Below the pieces are notes generated by a model. The model made no database searches and had not been told where the DNA came from. It saw only the letters and a list, made by a program, of their open reading frames with translations. Position numbers and translations under genes: made by a program. From NCBI GenBank assembly GCA_013359215.1, contig JABWCH010000007.1:1-36959 (forward strand): a stretch of 36,959 nt of DNA, given 5' to 3'. Below, piece by piece: positions 26,501 through 34,387 of this stretch (within the stretch, counting starts at the first letter, position 1; the number at the start of each line of letters is the position of its first letter). The stretch is from Candidatus Brocadiia bacterium (lineage in GTDB: Bacteria; Planctomycetota; Uabimicrobiia; Uabimicrobiales; JABWCH01).

Positions 26501-27187
26501 TTTTCAATTCTACAACTGTCTTTGTTCCATAAACTGGCTTTGTTCCATATACCGCGGGAAAATCCACTTCTTTTGTCTGGATTGGTGTTTGCTGGAGCCA
26601 ATACCTTCGATGAAAATTACAAGGGAATGGATGATGGTTATCTTCTTTCCGCAAACATCGCATTGCTTCCGTTGGAGGGAGTCGAATGTATGGTGCTTTC
26701 TTGCTGTGACACAGGCTTAGGAGATTATTTGAGCGGAGTAGGTGTTTTTAGTTTCAAATGGGCATGTGAATATGCAGGAGTGAGATATTTGCTCGCTTCC
26801 CTGTGGAAAGTACCCAATGAAGCTACGGTAAATTTCATGGAATATTTTTATTTTTATCACAAACAGTATGATCCCTGGAACGCATTATTGAAAGCTCAAA
26901 AGAAATATTTGCAAACCCATCGCTACGAGAATAGCATCAAAACACATCCTTACTTCTGGGCAGCCTTCATTTGTCAAGGCAATCCGCTTCCGCTCCAAAA
27001 GACCCACTTACTTATTCCAGAAAGCAAGAGTTATTCCTATTCATGGCCTATTATTGGATTTGGTTTAGGTATTTTGGCTATCTTTTCTGTGAAAATTTGT
27101 TTTGTTTTACGGAAAAAAACAAAAACAAGGCCAAGTCCAAGGCTAAGACGTAAGTCAATAGTATTTAAAAAGCATTCTCAACAGTAA
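23504..27187 (+). CDS. Secreted, membrane-anchored TPR-CHAT protease
   Basis: A 1227-residue protein. Residues 1-19 form a signal peptide (MKAILVLLVLVLWSVLNAQ). Residues ~45-540 are a long TPR array with repeated A..Y..AL motifs (EALQWYKNAKTKL, QALKYYQDAF, KASEFYDKALKMF). The CHAT domain spans ~650-1165: a caspase-like Cys peptidase with catalytic His986 in MIHVASHAYF and Cys1068 in VLSCCDTGLGDYLSGVGVFS, followed by ASLWKVPNEATVNFM, the usual end of the fold. About 90-100 residues are inserted ahead of the His strand. A hydrophobic helix near 1175-1197 (WPIIGFGLGILAIF) followed by many Arg/Lys is a stop-transfer anchor. Both active-site residues are intact, so proteolytic activity is likely. 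As the last gene of the operon, it is probably the effector or sensor outside the inner membrane. Confidence 0.9.
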   Translation: MKAILVLLVLVLWSVLNAQPTSEVIKKIEDLKKNAALYEKTLDLKEAIAANKELLALARANCKNKKHLRTIEIFYNKKLGRLYNAAEQHTEALVYLYQWLNLISGMPAEEIAKCYSDIGGTYYKMLKYQEALQWYKNAKTKLKEAEKKENISPLVKSFPDYNIGLVLCSLNRFQEALNHYDLSLQLRLKSGSAEHIGITYQEIAKIYQSLNNLKKSEEKYRQAEKYLGEAYRSNPSNQLELCVARCAHNIGKICYDLGSTEQALKYYQDAFAKRKLLYKELPSLELVQSCSEIGFALASLGRYDESLKCQEEALERAEKAKNQVPHPILGSCYQGIGTVLLKQGWDAKNTKMSGYEAKYAKSFDFFTKAIEAFQIDSNAYLEIARCYSSLGIVLQQQGHYNEAFKKFDDALKTMDKVSLDPHYTKATIYHNIGSTYEDIKQYQKASEFYDKALKMFQQVYPPDHPQIANIYIRMAINDFFLGKYDKCYSDAKTSFFLRQKIFQGEWPVLSTNDKISRISSYFNSIISVMSTLISTKPCPEWVTTAFDATLYQKSLLMQVLTKEKQILQATRNPEMEKLYKKYSDTVEILNYQAYQVLPLDSQNRNIALEKLKKLRAEKNNLEQQISLKSKPFLLSLKQDEFSLKRIQQVLPQNAGLLEFVAFEHVKDKKKEIGVFVVTQNSIRFITLGDSDVIQKHISDIKRQISEYAGYIRTIGKDDFVFTKEVIDTTKDKEKKLAKKSRKLYSLIFPKTVESLLDNFSTIFLAPDDCLHYLSFGMLDRGHGEKIEYFIEKHNFVYLSSGVSLLRNYPKYGTGFYGVANPNYDLLPIQKQQLLAKELSHLGGKVTSEEEDAIMTRGPIGAKWNFLQNTEEEIANGEENYKSPQYLFSSNDDRILLNNGQIPLDWKKRFSINGHSLSGSATLTVLEKDKKWGIKDKKNRYHIVRKGDRVLVYIGEDTSVLRTKNEAMETLFVREAPGKRMIHVASHAYFLDKQETAEDNFSILQLSLFHKLALFHIPRENPLLLSGLVFAGANTFDENYKGMDDGYLLSANIALLPLEGVECMVLSCCDTGLGDYLSGVGVFSFKWACEYAGVRYLLASLWKVPNEATVNFMEYFYFYHKQYDPWNALLKAQKKYLQTHRYENSIKTHPYFWAAFICQGNPLPLQKTHLLIPESKSYSYSWPIIGFGLGILAIFSVKICFVLRKKTKTRPSPRLRRKSIVFKKHSQQ

Positions 27188-27314
27188 TAAAGATACGCCA
27201 TGTTTTCCCAAACCGCAGATATACAAATAGAAAGAAATCCAAGAGATGCCGAAGAAAATGTAATTCTTGTCGTGTTCTTCCATGTTGAGATCAGAATGTC
27301 CACGTCAACGAACG

Positions 27315-28850
27315 TCAACGATCCCTACTCTCCTCAAAGAACGTCAAGCATTGGCCCTCTGCCGTCCTCCATACAGGCTGGTCGAAGATTCTATCAGGAA
27401 GGCAGTCCTTGGGCAGGAGAAAACGGGTGCATGGTTTTATCTTCGAGTTTTCCAGGATTTTTTGGATTTGTTCGATCTGAGGCTGGGTTTGGACAAGCAC
27501 CAGGCAGCCATAATAGATCGGTAGAGCGGTAATTTTGGAAAGAAGGGTTTCTTCGGCCAAAAAATTCTCATAGGGGCGGAAGGCTTCTTGGGTAAGAGGG
27601 CTGTTTGAGGCGGAGAAGATCAGAGCCAGGAGAATGTCCTGGGGTTCGTTGTTTTCGTGCTTTTTGCGGATTTTCAGGTATCCGTGGGGTTGCCACAGGC
27701 AGTGCCGGTTTTCGTAAGGGATCAGCATCGGAAAGAAAGGATTTTGGGCTGGCATGGAGAAGATAGTTTGGATTTGAATATCGTAGCGTGGGTGGTGTTT
27801 TGTAGCGGTTTTTACCGCACTATGGAAAGAAAGCAGGAATTCCCGGCCGGAGGTCAGGGAAAAAAGAGAGACATGCCGGCCTTCGTGAGTGAGGAGGACA
27901 GCATCGCTAAACAGATTGACTTTGGTATAGACGAAAAGCTGTTTGGCTCCGGGTTGGATCAGGTAGGAAGCGGCGTTTTCCTGATCTTCAATGAGCCAGG
28001 AGTCTTCCTGTTTTTGGATATGGGCAGAGGCCGAGAGTTTCTTTTTTTGAGAGCGAAAGTCTTTTCTAAGATCGCTGGATACCTTTGCGCGATCCAGGTC
28101 TTCTTGATGGCGAAGATCAAGAAGAAAGGGCTGCAAATTTTCCATAGGCAAAAAAAAGATATAGGGCATAGCTTCGTGCTTCTTGAATTTATGGCAAATA
28201 TTAGCAATCCGCGCCTGTGGTGTGACAAAAAGCATATAAAGAGGCCGGGTTATATAATCTTTGCTGATCTGCGAGCTTTGGAAATACAGGTGGTAGTTGT
28301 TCCATTTGGAGCGAAGCGTCGAGGAAATGGATTCCGTTCCCATATCAATCTCCACGCGCATACAAAGTCGTTCTTCCTCGTTTTTGCTGATGCGTATCTC
28401 TGCATCGGATCGAAGCTGGATGGTATTTCCTCGTTCCTGGAATTTGACGAGAAGGCGGTTTTCATCATCATGGAACTCGTTGGTACTTTCCATTTGGTAT
28501 TCGGTAGCTGCTATATCGCGAGAGAGCATTTTTTCGAGCATTCGCACCGTCCAGTAATGACGAATATGCTGGAAAGGAATTTTCTTCAACTGGTGTGCGT
28601 CAAGTCCAAAAGATGCGAACGCTTTATCCGTCAAAAAATAGACGTGTTCTTGGGTATCTGGAATCTCCCGGTACTCTACCATAGCCTGCTCTTTGAGTTT
28701 TTGAAGGAGCTTGCGGACATTCTGGATGGAAGTACCTCGTGGGGATATAGCTTTGAGGTGAGCAACGATGCTTTTGCTCAAAGCATATCCTTCGATTTTG
28801 AGGTATTCGAGAATTTGTTGTTCTCGTTGCTGTGGGGGTATTTCATCCAT
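27315..28850 (-). CDS. Replication-relaxation-like (Replic_Relax) winged-helix protein
   Basis: A 511-residue protein. The N-terminus (residues ~1-75) is a winged-helix domain (QQILEYLKIEGYALSKSIVA, then ISPRGTSIQNVRKLLQKL). Residues ~85-230 match the replication-relaxation family layout: a helix HYWTVRMLEKML, RSDAEIRI, then a strand VEIDMGTESISSTLRSKWNN followed by Y. These match the family's R-D, E-D-x-G-T-E and K...Y conserved spots. Plasmids and integrative elements carry this family, typically next to FtsK/TraD-like ATPases, as here. The remaining ~280 residues are unrecognised. I place the start at ATG 28850, overlapping the ATPase stop by 8 bp; an in-frame ATG at 29189 would run 113 residues inside the ATPase gene. 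Confidence 0.7.
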   Translation of the reverse strand: MDEIPPQQREQQILEYLKIEGYALSKSIVAHLKAISPRGTSIQNVRKLLQKLKEQAMVEYREIPDTQEHVYFLTDKAFASFGLDAHQLKKIPFQHIRHYWTVRMLEKMLSRDIAATEYQMESTNEFHDDENRLLVKFQERGNTIQLRSDAEIRISKNEEERLCMRVEIDMGTESISSTLRSKWNNYHLYFQSSQISKDYITRPLYMLFVTPQARIANICHKFKKHEAMPYIFFLPMENLQPFLLDLRHQEDLDRAKVSSDLRKDFRSQKKKLSASAHIQKQEDSWLIEDQENAASYLIQPGAKQLFVYTKVNLFSDAVLLTHEGRHVSLFSLTSGREFLLSFHSAVKTATKHHPRYDIQIQTIFSMPAQNPFFPMLIPYENRHCLWQPHGYLKIRKKHENNEPQDILLALIFSASNSPLTQEAFRPYENFLAEETLLSKITALPIYYGCLVLVQTQPQIEQIQKILENSKIKPCTRFLLPKDCLPDRIFDQPVWRTAEGQCLTFFEESRDR

Positions 28851-31398
28851 TCGAGGTATCCTTGCGATCAGAACGCGGAAAAAAATGAGCGAAATCAGGA
28901 GGCAGACTTGGATAGATTCTAGCTTCCTGCACTGGAACTTCAGGAAAAGAAGAAGGGAACAGGGTAATGCTTTGGCCAGCAGGCAGATGATGGTAGTACA
29001 GGTAAAGGAGCGAAAAAAAATCATACTGCCCGAATCGGGTCGGCAGATCGAAGCAGTTCCCGGTGAGAACTTTAGTCGGGTTGCTACCCCCGATACCAAG
29101 ATAGAAAAAACGACGAGGAAGAGTATGAATATCTTGAGCCAGAAGCCGTTTTTCTTCTTCCATAGTGTAGTAAACGATCTTCCAGGCAATCGAAAGAGAT
29201 ATTCCGGCAGTCAGGTTATAGGAATGTTGCCTGCTATAGGAGATGCCTTCATTCCAGCTTCGATTTAGGTTGGCTCCCCAATTCCTGGCAGTACTCAGAG
29301 CCAGGGATTCCCCTTGTTGGATGGCTCTTTGCATACTTTGGGAAACGGAATCGCCAATAGTGCGAGTATGGGATTGGCTCGTTCCGAGCGATTCGCTATG
29401 GCCAAGGGCTTTCTGGATGGACTGAGCATATTGCCTGGCCAGATTGGCGGACTCAGAGAACTGTCTGGCCAGGGATACGGATTCCTGATGGGTGATCCCT
29501 TTGCTTTCTCCACTACTATGGCCCTCGGTCTTGGAATGTGTCAGGCTTCTGTTGAGGCTACTTGCTATACCTTGCATTGTACTGCGGCTTTGGCTTTTCT
29601 GCATAGATGTTGAGCGGGAAAGATTTTCATAGCGATTCAGGGTTTCCGTTGGCGCAGAACTGCTGGAACCACCTGTTATGATCGGGCTTCCTTCTGTAAT
29701 GCTAATCACCTGGCCGCCATTACTGGAATGGTAACTGAGTGTTGTACCACGTCCTGTGGCTTTAGAAAAAGATTCCGATGCGCCTGTACCCTCGGAAAAT
29801 CCGGATGATTCGGAAGTCGTTTCCGTGGTGCCTTCGCCTTCAGCGATTGTTACTGCCCCGCTTTTGGTATCAATGCGCATCAGAGAACGGCCTTGCCCGA
29901 AGCTAAAGGTGACGCCTTGCCCGCGCAGTTGGGTCAAACCATGACCGACGGATTCGCTGTAGGTGAAGGTGTCTTGAATATTCCAGCTTTTGGTGTCGTT
30001 TGTTCCTTCTGCTTCGGCCCATTGTTTTTGGATAGACTGGGTGATCCCCATGCTATCGCTCACGGAATAGCTCCTTTGGCCGGTTTCCGTCACCCCCTCC
30101 TGGATACTTTGCCCCATTCCCGTGCTCTTTCCTGAAGTAGCATTTTCACCCAGGCTCGATCCAGAGGATTCCGAGCTATTTTGGGTTACAGTCGTGGTTA
30201 CTTCGATCAGTTTAGGGAACTTGCCTGTGAGAGTGAAAATATCATCCACGTTTTTTTCTGCTTCGTCATAGTCATTTCGAAAGTACATTTTGATATTCGA
30301 CTGAGATGCGATTGTTTCGGCAATACGGATGCCTTCGTTGGTCAAGAGCTGCTTTTTCGCCTGATGAGCAGAAATCAGGAGGACGTTTTTGTTGCGAATG
30401 CGGGTGATCGTATCGGCATACGTAGCGTTGAATACCAGAGAAGATTCATCTGAACCAAGATAAACAGTATCTCCTGGCTTTCTCCTGTCGGCCAGATCAA
30501 AGAATACGGTATAAAGGTAGTTGAACAAAATTTTCTTTGTCGGCAAGTCATGAGCCGGAGCCTTGATGAACAAAGTTTTGCTTGCCAGAATATCAGAAAA
30601 ATCCACATTGTTCTGGGCTGTCAGCAGAAATTTCCGTAAAATCTCGGATTCAAAAAACGGAGAGATACCTGTCTCCATGGAGATCACTTTTTCTGCCCAT
30701 TTCCGTTGGAATCCATCGTCAAGAAATCGGAAATAGTTCACTGCCCTTTGTACTTGGGGTAAATTGCTTTTCTGTTCCGCCTGCTGTAAAAGATTTTCCC
30801 GAAAACTCTGGTTGTAAATGAAATATGGAGCCTGCTCCAACTGTGTATCCGTAGCACTGAAGACAGATATGAGCGCAACGAGGTTCTCACGCCTTTGGAG
30901 CTGTAACTCCATACCAGAAGCACCAGATTCATCGGAAAAAAGGTTATCGAAAAATTTGATGAGCCGGGAGATCACTCTGGAGAGCGGCTCATCTCCGATA
31001 TGTTTCAGGGGATTGTGGCGCAATAAATGGCTCTCATCGGATAGATCCCAGAACAAGGTATGGCGGAGAACAGCCTCGTTGAACCATCGGAATTGAGATT
31101 CACCTTGCATATAGTACTCCCGTGCCAGGTAGGCATACCATTGGAGCATAAGATGATAGACCTCTCCTAAAGGATCAATGAAGATCACCCGTCCCATCTT
31201 CTTGGACAGTATTTGTTGAAGAAACAGGGCGAGACATCGGCTTTTTCCAGAACCGGTGGTGCCTAAAATATAGATATGCTTCCCGCCTAAGTCTTCTTTT
31301 GTTAAAGAAACGATGTCATCTTGCCCGGTATATCCTAAATCGACTTCCTGCGGTATATGATCCAGGTCTCTATCAATGTATAATTTCAAGGGTTGCAT
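28843..31398 (-). CDS. FtsK/VirD4/TraD-type conjugative ATPase with long Ser-rich tail
   Basis: An 851-residue P-loop ATPase of the DNA-pumping or coupling-protein kind. Residues ~1-400 hold the motor: Walker A GTTGSGKS (residues 46-53), RVIFIDPLGEV (D75), a second acidic motif YLGSDESS near 310 and LLISAHQAKKQL near 340 (sensor-like). No N-terminal membrane helices are present, unlike VirD4, so it resembles soluble TraD/HerA-like proteins that work with a membrane partner. Residues ~400-720 are low complexity: Ser, Gly, Thr, Gln and Glu with repeated G.S.S and Q.. patterns. The final ~110 residues are ordered again (RRFFYLGIGGSNP, GNCFDLP). The start follows AAAGGAA. It lies 3 bp after the preceding stop and overlaps the replication-relaxation-like gene. 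Confidence 0.82.
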   Translation of the reverse strand: MQPLKLYIDRDLDHIPQEVDLGYTGQDDIVSLTKEDLGGKHIYILGTTGSGKSRCLALFLQQILSKKMGRVIFIDPLGEVYHLMLQWYAYLAREYYMQGESQFRWFNEAVLRHTLFWDLSDESHLLRHNPLKHIGDEPLSRVISRLIKFFDNLFSDESGASGMELQLQRRENLVALISVFSATDTQLEQAPYFIYNQSFRENLLQQAEQKSNLPQVQRAVNYFRFLDDGFQRKWAEKVISMETGISPFFESEILRKFLLTAQNNVDFSDILASKTLFIKAPAHDLPTKKILFNYLYTVFFDLADRRKPGDTVYLGSDESSLVFNATYADTITRIRNKNVLLISAHQAKKQLLTNEGIRIAETIASQSNIKMYFRNDYDEAEKNVDDIFTLTGKFPKLIEVTTTVTQNSSESSGSSLGENATSGKSTGMGQSIQEGVTETGQRSYSVSDSMGITQSIQKQWAEAEGTNDTKSWNIQDTFTYSESVGHGLTQLRGQGVTFSFGQGRSLMRIDTKSGAVTIAEGEGTTETTSESSGFSEGTGASESFSKATGRGTTLSYHSSNGGQVISITEGSPIITGGSSSSAPTETLNRYENLSRSTSMQKSQSRSTMQGIASSLNRSLTHSKTEGHSSGESKGITHQESVSLARQFSESANLARQYAQSIQKALGHSESLGTSQSHTRTIGDSVSQSMQRAIQQGESLALSTARNWGANLNRSWNEGISYSRQHSYNLTAGISLSIAWKIVYYTMEEEKRLLAQDIHTLPRRFFYLGIGGSNPTKVLTGNCFDLPTRFGQYDFFSLLYLYYHHLPAGQSITLFPSSFPEVPVQEARIYPSLPPDFAHFFPRSDRKDTSNG

Positions 31399-31401
31399 GA
31401 G

Positions 31402-31890
31402 CTATTTCCTTTCTTCCTGAGATTCTTTCCATGCTTGTTCTGTTTCCTGGATTGCCTGGCGAATTTTGAAAAATTGACCTTCCACGCCTTGGGCTTTTTC
31501 CTTGATTTTTTGCAACTCTTCTTGAAAAGAGGGTGGTGAAGGAAGTTGCATATCTTGGAATTCACGGTGCGAAAGTTCTTCGCTTTGTTGATGAAACACC
31601 CGCTTTCGCTCGGATAAACGCCGGTTATGCTCTTGCCTTGCCTGTATTTTTTCCGAAGCTATGCTTTCTTCTGCCCTTTTCTGTTGGGTTTGGATCGCTC
31701 CAAAACTGGGGGAAATTTCCGGTAAAGAAGAGGATATTCCGCTTAGAAGGCTATTTTGAAGCCGTATCAAAGACTGAATGCCTTCCTTCTGATCTGCTCT
31801 CCCCAAAGTTTGTAAAAACTCCGTATCTTTTGGATAGGGAGTTGGAACTTGTACGGAAGGTAATTGGGATGGCTGGACTTTTTTTCCCAT
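31402..31890 (-). CDS. Hypothetical coiled-coil protein upstream of the ATPase
   Basis: A 162-residue hydrophilic protein. A Pro-rich N-terminus is followed by long charged helices with probable coiled coils (residues ~65-162, rich in Gln, Glu, Arg). No family is recognised and there is no signal or membrane segment. The start at ATG 31890 has AAAGGA eight bases upstream. It ends 3 bp before the ATPase gene, so translation is probably coupled. It could be an adaptor or regulator of the ATPase, judged only from position. Confidence 0.6.
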   Translation of the reverse strand: MGKKVQPSQLPSVQVPTPYPKDTEFLQTLGRADQKEGIQSLIRLQNSLLSGISSSLPEISPSFGAIQTQQKRAEESIASEKIQARQEHNRRLSERKRVFHQQSEELSHREFQDMQLPSPPSFQEELQKIKEKAQGVEGQFFKIRQAIQETEQAWKESQEERK

Positions 31891-31921
31891 GATAAATTCC
31901 TTTCTACAAAAGCGATTTTTG

Positions 31922-32362
31922 TTATTTTGCTGAGGCGATAGAAGAAGGCTCGTTTCCCATGATTTCCTGAATTTTTTCCATCATTTCTTGTAAGACTTCT
32001 TCTACTTTGTTCTTGATTGGTTGGGACACCTCCAGCATATTTTGTTTGAAACTGGAGGTCATTTGTTCCAGCAAAGCACTGGCTTGCTTGTAATTTTCAG
32101 GATTGTTCGTATTGGGTTTGGCAATCGCTATTTCTGGGGCTTTTCCATCCATGACTGCACTGATCGTGGAGAGCGGGATCTCGATATTTTGGTTTCTGGC
32201 TTTTTCCAGAGATCTTTCCATGAAAAATTGTCCCAGGTTTTTGTTTCCCAATTTGAAATACATGAGTGCCTGGCCTAGACAGTTCTCGATTGCTATATCG
32301 CGTTGTTGCTCTGCGTTTCTGATTTCCACTCTTTGAGCCGATGATGAGGGAGAATTTTCCAT
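31922..32362 (-). CDS. Hypothetical helical protein of the conjugation-like module
   Basis: A 146-residue protein without a recognised family. The first half is helical with a single TPR-like helix pair (CLGQALMYFKLGNKNLGQFF, then MERSLEKARNQ). The second half has a long amphipathic helix (EEVLQEMMEKIQEIMG). No membrane segment. The ribosome-binding site of ATG 32362 is weak. It starts about 95 bp downstream of the preceding stop codon and is followed by a 31-bp gap. Same-strand neighbours suggest a shared transcript. Confidence 0.55.
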   Translation of the reverse strand: MENSPSSSAQRVEIRNAEQQRDIAIENCLGQALMYFKLGNKNLGQFFMERSLEKARNQNIEIPLSTISAVMDGKAPEIAIAKPNTNNPENYKQASALLEQMTSSFKQNMLEVSQPIKNKVEEVLQEMMEKIQEIMGNEPSSIASAK

Positions 32363-32457
32363 GATAATGTTAAAAATTGTTCTATTTAAGAAATAGCAGA
32401 TTTTACTACAAAAAACAACTCCGGAGAAGCATTATCGCTTGACATAAGAGCAAGAGA

Positions 32458-33237
32458 TTATTCTTTCATCCTTTTTAGAAAAGGCTCCATACATTCCTCG
32501 TAATGGTCCAGAATTATTGCTATGATATTCTCCCAGTGATTCGAGTTGTAGCTGCTGTGGGCTTTTTCTTGAAGGCGAAATTGAATCCTTTCCCTGCCCG
32601 GCGAAGGAATCAAGTCGGGATTTTTTTGATAAAAATAGGCCACGATCCCGGCTGACAGCCTTTTATGAGATGTAATTTCGCTTTCTGTTTCCTCCTGTTT
32701 TTGACGCAGCTCTTCATTTTTTTCTTGTAAAGATTGACACTGGGCAGAAATCTCATCCCGACGGAGTTCTCTCAACTCTGTCAACAATTCAAAAAAGGCT
32801 GGTTCCTCCATGGGATAGGAGCCGTGCTCCATGATTTCCTCGGCGATTTTTTGTGCCTTTTCTATCTTTCTGTCTGCGATGTGCATTTTCATTTGATTCA
32901 AAAGAGAGGACAGAGTCGGATCTCTACGTATTTTTTCGCGTTCCATCTTATCCCAAAGAGAGATCAGGCTTTGGCTTTCTTCCTCTGTGAGTTCGTGGGC
33001 TAAATGATATATTCGTTCAAAACAATCCTGAGCTTCTTGAATTTTTCCTTGAGCCAGTTTCAGCTCGATTTTCCTTTTGAGTGCTTGCACCGTAGATTGC
33101 TTTGAGCTTTCTTCTCGCTCTTCCTGCAATTGTTTTTTTCTTCGTTCGATTTGCTCAAGTCCTTGCAATAATTCCTGGATACTACGTGCTTTGCGTCGCT
33201 TTGTTTCCAGAATACGTAATTCTTCCCATATTTTCAT
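32458..33237 (-). CDS. Hypothetical coiled-coil/helical-repeat protein
   Basis: A 259-residue, highly charged helical protein. Two helix pairs resemble single TPR units (KLAQGKIQEAQDCFERIYHL near residue 60 and HIADRKIEKAQKIAEEIMEH near residue 120). A coiled coil follows (residues ~155-195, SLQEKNEELRQKQEETE). The C-terminal ~60 residues look globular (AGIVAYFYQKNPDLIPSPGR). No family is recognised. I chose ATG 33237 because GGAAGG lies close upstream and it starts one base after the previous stop; an in-frame ATG at 33297 would overlap that gene. Confidence 0.6.
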   Translation of the reverse strand: MKIWEELRILETKRRKARSIQELLQGLEQIERRKKQLQEEREESSKQSTVQALKRKIELKLAQGKIQEAQDCFERIYHLAHELTEEESQSLISLWDKMEREKIRRDPTLSSLLNQMKMHIADRKIEKAQKIAEEIMEHGSYPMEEPAFFELLTELRELRRDEISAQCQSLQEKNEELRQKQEETESEITSHKRLSAGIVAYFYQKNPDLIPSPGRERIQFRLQEKAHSSYNSNHWENIIAIILDHYEECMEPFLKRMKE

Positions 33238-33238
33238 C

Positions 33239-33700
33239 TTAGTTTCCTTCCCATTTTTGAATTGTATCAAGGATTTCGTAAACCGTCTTTTCACCATAAA
33301 TCTGGGATAAAGCCAGCAATTCTGTTTTGCCTTCGTTCTTTTGTCCTTCTTTTATTTTTTGCCAGGCAGTAGCAACTTTTCTGGTCAAGGCTTCCTTGAT
33401 CTTCTGTCTCTCTTCTTTTCTCTGGAGAGATGCCTTTTTCGCATTGGCAGAAGCAATAAAAATCGCTTTGACTGCTTGCGCTACACCGGCAATCGGATAA
33501 ACAATGAAGCACCGCCATAATCCCCGAAATATGAACAACACACTTTCAAAAAAATTTTTGATGAGATTTGAAAAATCAGTAAATATGCTAAACATGCCCT
33601 TCAAAATAGGCATCATTCTTTTTAGCCGATTCCAAAACTCCTCTGGAATCAGCAATATAATGACAAAACAGACAAATAGAAAACCTATAAACGAGTCCAT
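33239..33700 (-). CDS. Small membrane protein with cytoplasmic charged tail
   Basis: A 153-residue protein. Residues 3-20 form an N-terminal transmembrane helix (FIGFLFVCFVIILLIPEEF) and residues ~50-90 contain one or two further hydrophobic segments (FFESVLFIFRGLWRCFIVYP). The tail from ~90 is helical and basic (KKASLQRKEERQKIKEALTR). No family is recognised. GGGAG precedes ATG 33700. A strong hairpin lies 20-45 bp upstream of the start, between this gene and the preceding one, and could reduce read-through. It may be a membrane partner for the conjugation-like ATPase, which itself lacks membrane helices. Confidence 0.6.
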   Translation of the reverse strand: MDSFIGFLFVCFVIILLIPEEFWNRLKRMMPILKGMFSIFTDFSNLIKNFFESVLFIFRGLWRCFIVYPIAGVAQAVKAIFIASANAKKASLQRKEERQKIKEALTRKVATAWQKIKEGQKNEGKTELLALSQIYGEKTVYEILDTIQKWEGN

Positions 33701-33719
33701 CGTATATTCTCCCTAAAAG

Positions 33720-33745
33720 ATGCGGACGAAGAGCTTCGTCCGCAT
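33720..33745. terminator. Strong hairpin between two minus-strand genes
   Basis: ATGCGGACGAA at 33720-33730 and TTCGTCCGCAT at 33735-33745 form a perfect 11-bp stem with a GAGC loop. On the minus strand it follows the stop of the four-helix membrane gene by 10 bp and is followed by CTTTTAGGG, a short T-run. It looks like a leaky intrinsic terminator or an mRNA processing or stability element setting gene dosage within the cluster. Confidence 0.65.
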
Positions 33746-33755
33746 TTCATCGGAA

Positions 33756-34385
33756 TTATGATTGCATTTTTTTTTCGAGAGATTCAAAATTTTCGCTCAT
33801 TTCTATACTTTCGCCATCCCGCCCGATAAATGATATCCGATTCTGTACTTCACAAAGACGTAGAAAAATATAGGGAGCACAAGAAGAACATATAGTACAT
33901 ACAAAAATCAGCATAGCCAGCAGAATATCATTACTGAATTGCTTTCCATACCAGGAAAAGATAGCTCCCAAACCTTTCATATTCTCTATCTTCTGCCCTG
34001 AAAGTAGCCAGACAAATCCAATAAAACTGGTAAGCCAATCCCAGATAGCTAAAAATACGGGCAAAAAAGAGGTGCAGTAATATACAAACTTGGAGCATAC
34101 CTCTACAGATTTTTTATCGACCTTAATGTAAAAATTCTGGCGTAAAATTTCTCTGATTACTTTTCCGCAGGCATTCGAAATCATGGCCAGAAGCGCAATG
34201 GAGGCTGAAGCAATATACTTGATGAAATCAGGGACAGAACTCCCTGTGAAAATCAGAAATAGCCCCCAAAAAGAGCTTACCATATCGGCTAGCATAAATA
34301 TAAAAATCACGAAGATTAACAATTTAACGAAAAAGAAAAGAACATAATTAGATGACAATTGCTTGTAGTTAGGATCGAATTCCAT
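33756..34385 (-). CDS. Four-helix membrane protein, paralogue of its upstream neighbour
   Basis: A 209-residue integral membrane protein with four predicted helices (residues ~12-45, 55-78, 100-130, 152-178) and a charged C-terminal cytoplasmic-looking tail. No family is recognised. Its layout matches the upstream 170-residue protein: LLAMISNACGKVI parallels FLSLVSNGLRKPL, and IWDWLTSFIGFVWLLSGQ parallels FLDYISTFFSLWMSGK. The start ATG 34385 has AAGGAAG inside the previous gene and lies 2 bp after its stop, indicating coupling. It may form part of an envelope complex for the element. Confidence 0.65.
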   Translation of the reverse strand: MEFDPNYKQLSSNYVLFFFVKLLIFVIFIFMLADMVSSFWGLFLIFTGSSVPDFIKYIASASIALLAMISNACGKVIREILRQNFYIKVDKKSVEVCSKFVYYCTSFLPVFLAIWDWLTSFIGFVWLLSGQKIENMKGLGAIFSWYGKQFSNDILLAMLIFVCTICSSCAPYIFLRLCEVQNRISFIGRDGESIEMSENFESLEKKMQS

Positions 34386-34387
34386 GA

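Noticed and set aside
27302..27321. Exact tandem 10-bp repeat (ACGTCAACGA twice)
   Set aside because: Too short and too few copies to interpret; it spans the end of the minus-strand gene and could be chance.
27657..28922. 421-codon plus-strand open frame
   Set aside because: It lies entirely antisense to the replication-relaxation-like gene and the ATPase 3' end, has no family motifs and is rich in Phe/Cys, as expected from reverse reading of coding DNA.
28851..29189. 113-residue hydrophobic N-terminal extension of the replication-relaxation-like gene
   Set aside because: It lies wholly inside the ATPase gene, and the ATG at 28850 starts right at the winged-helix domain.
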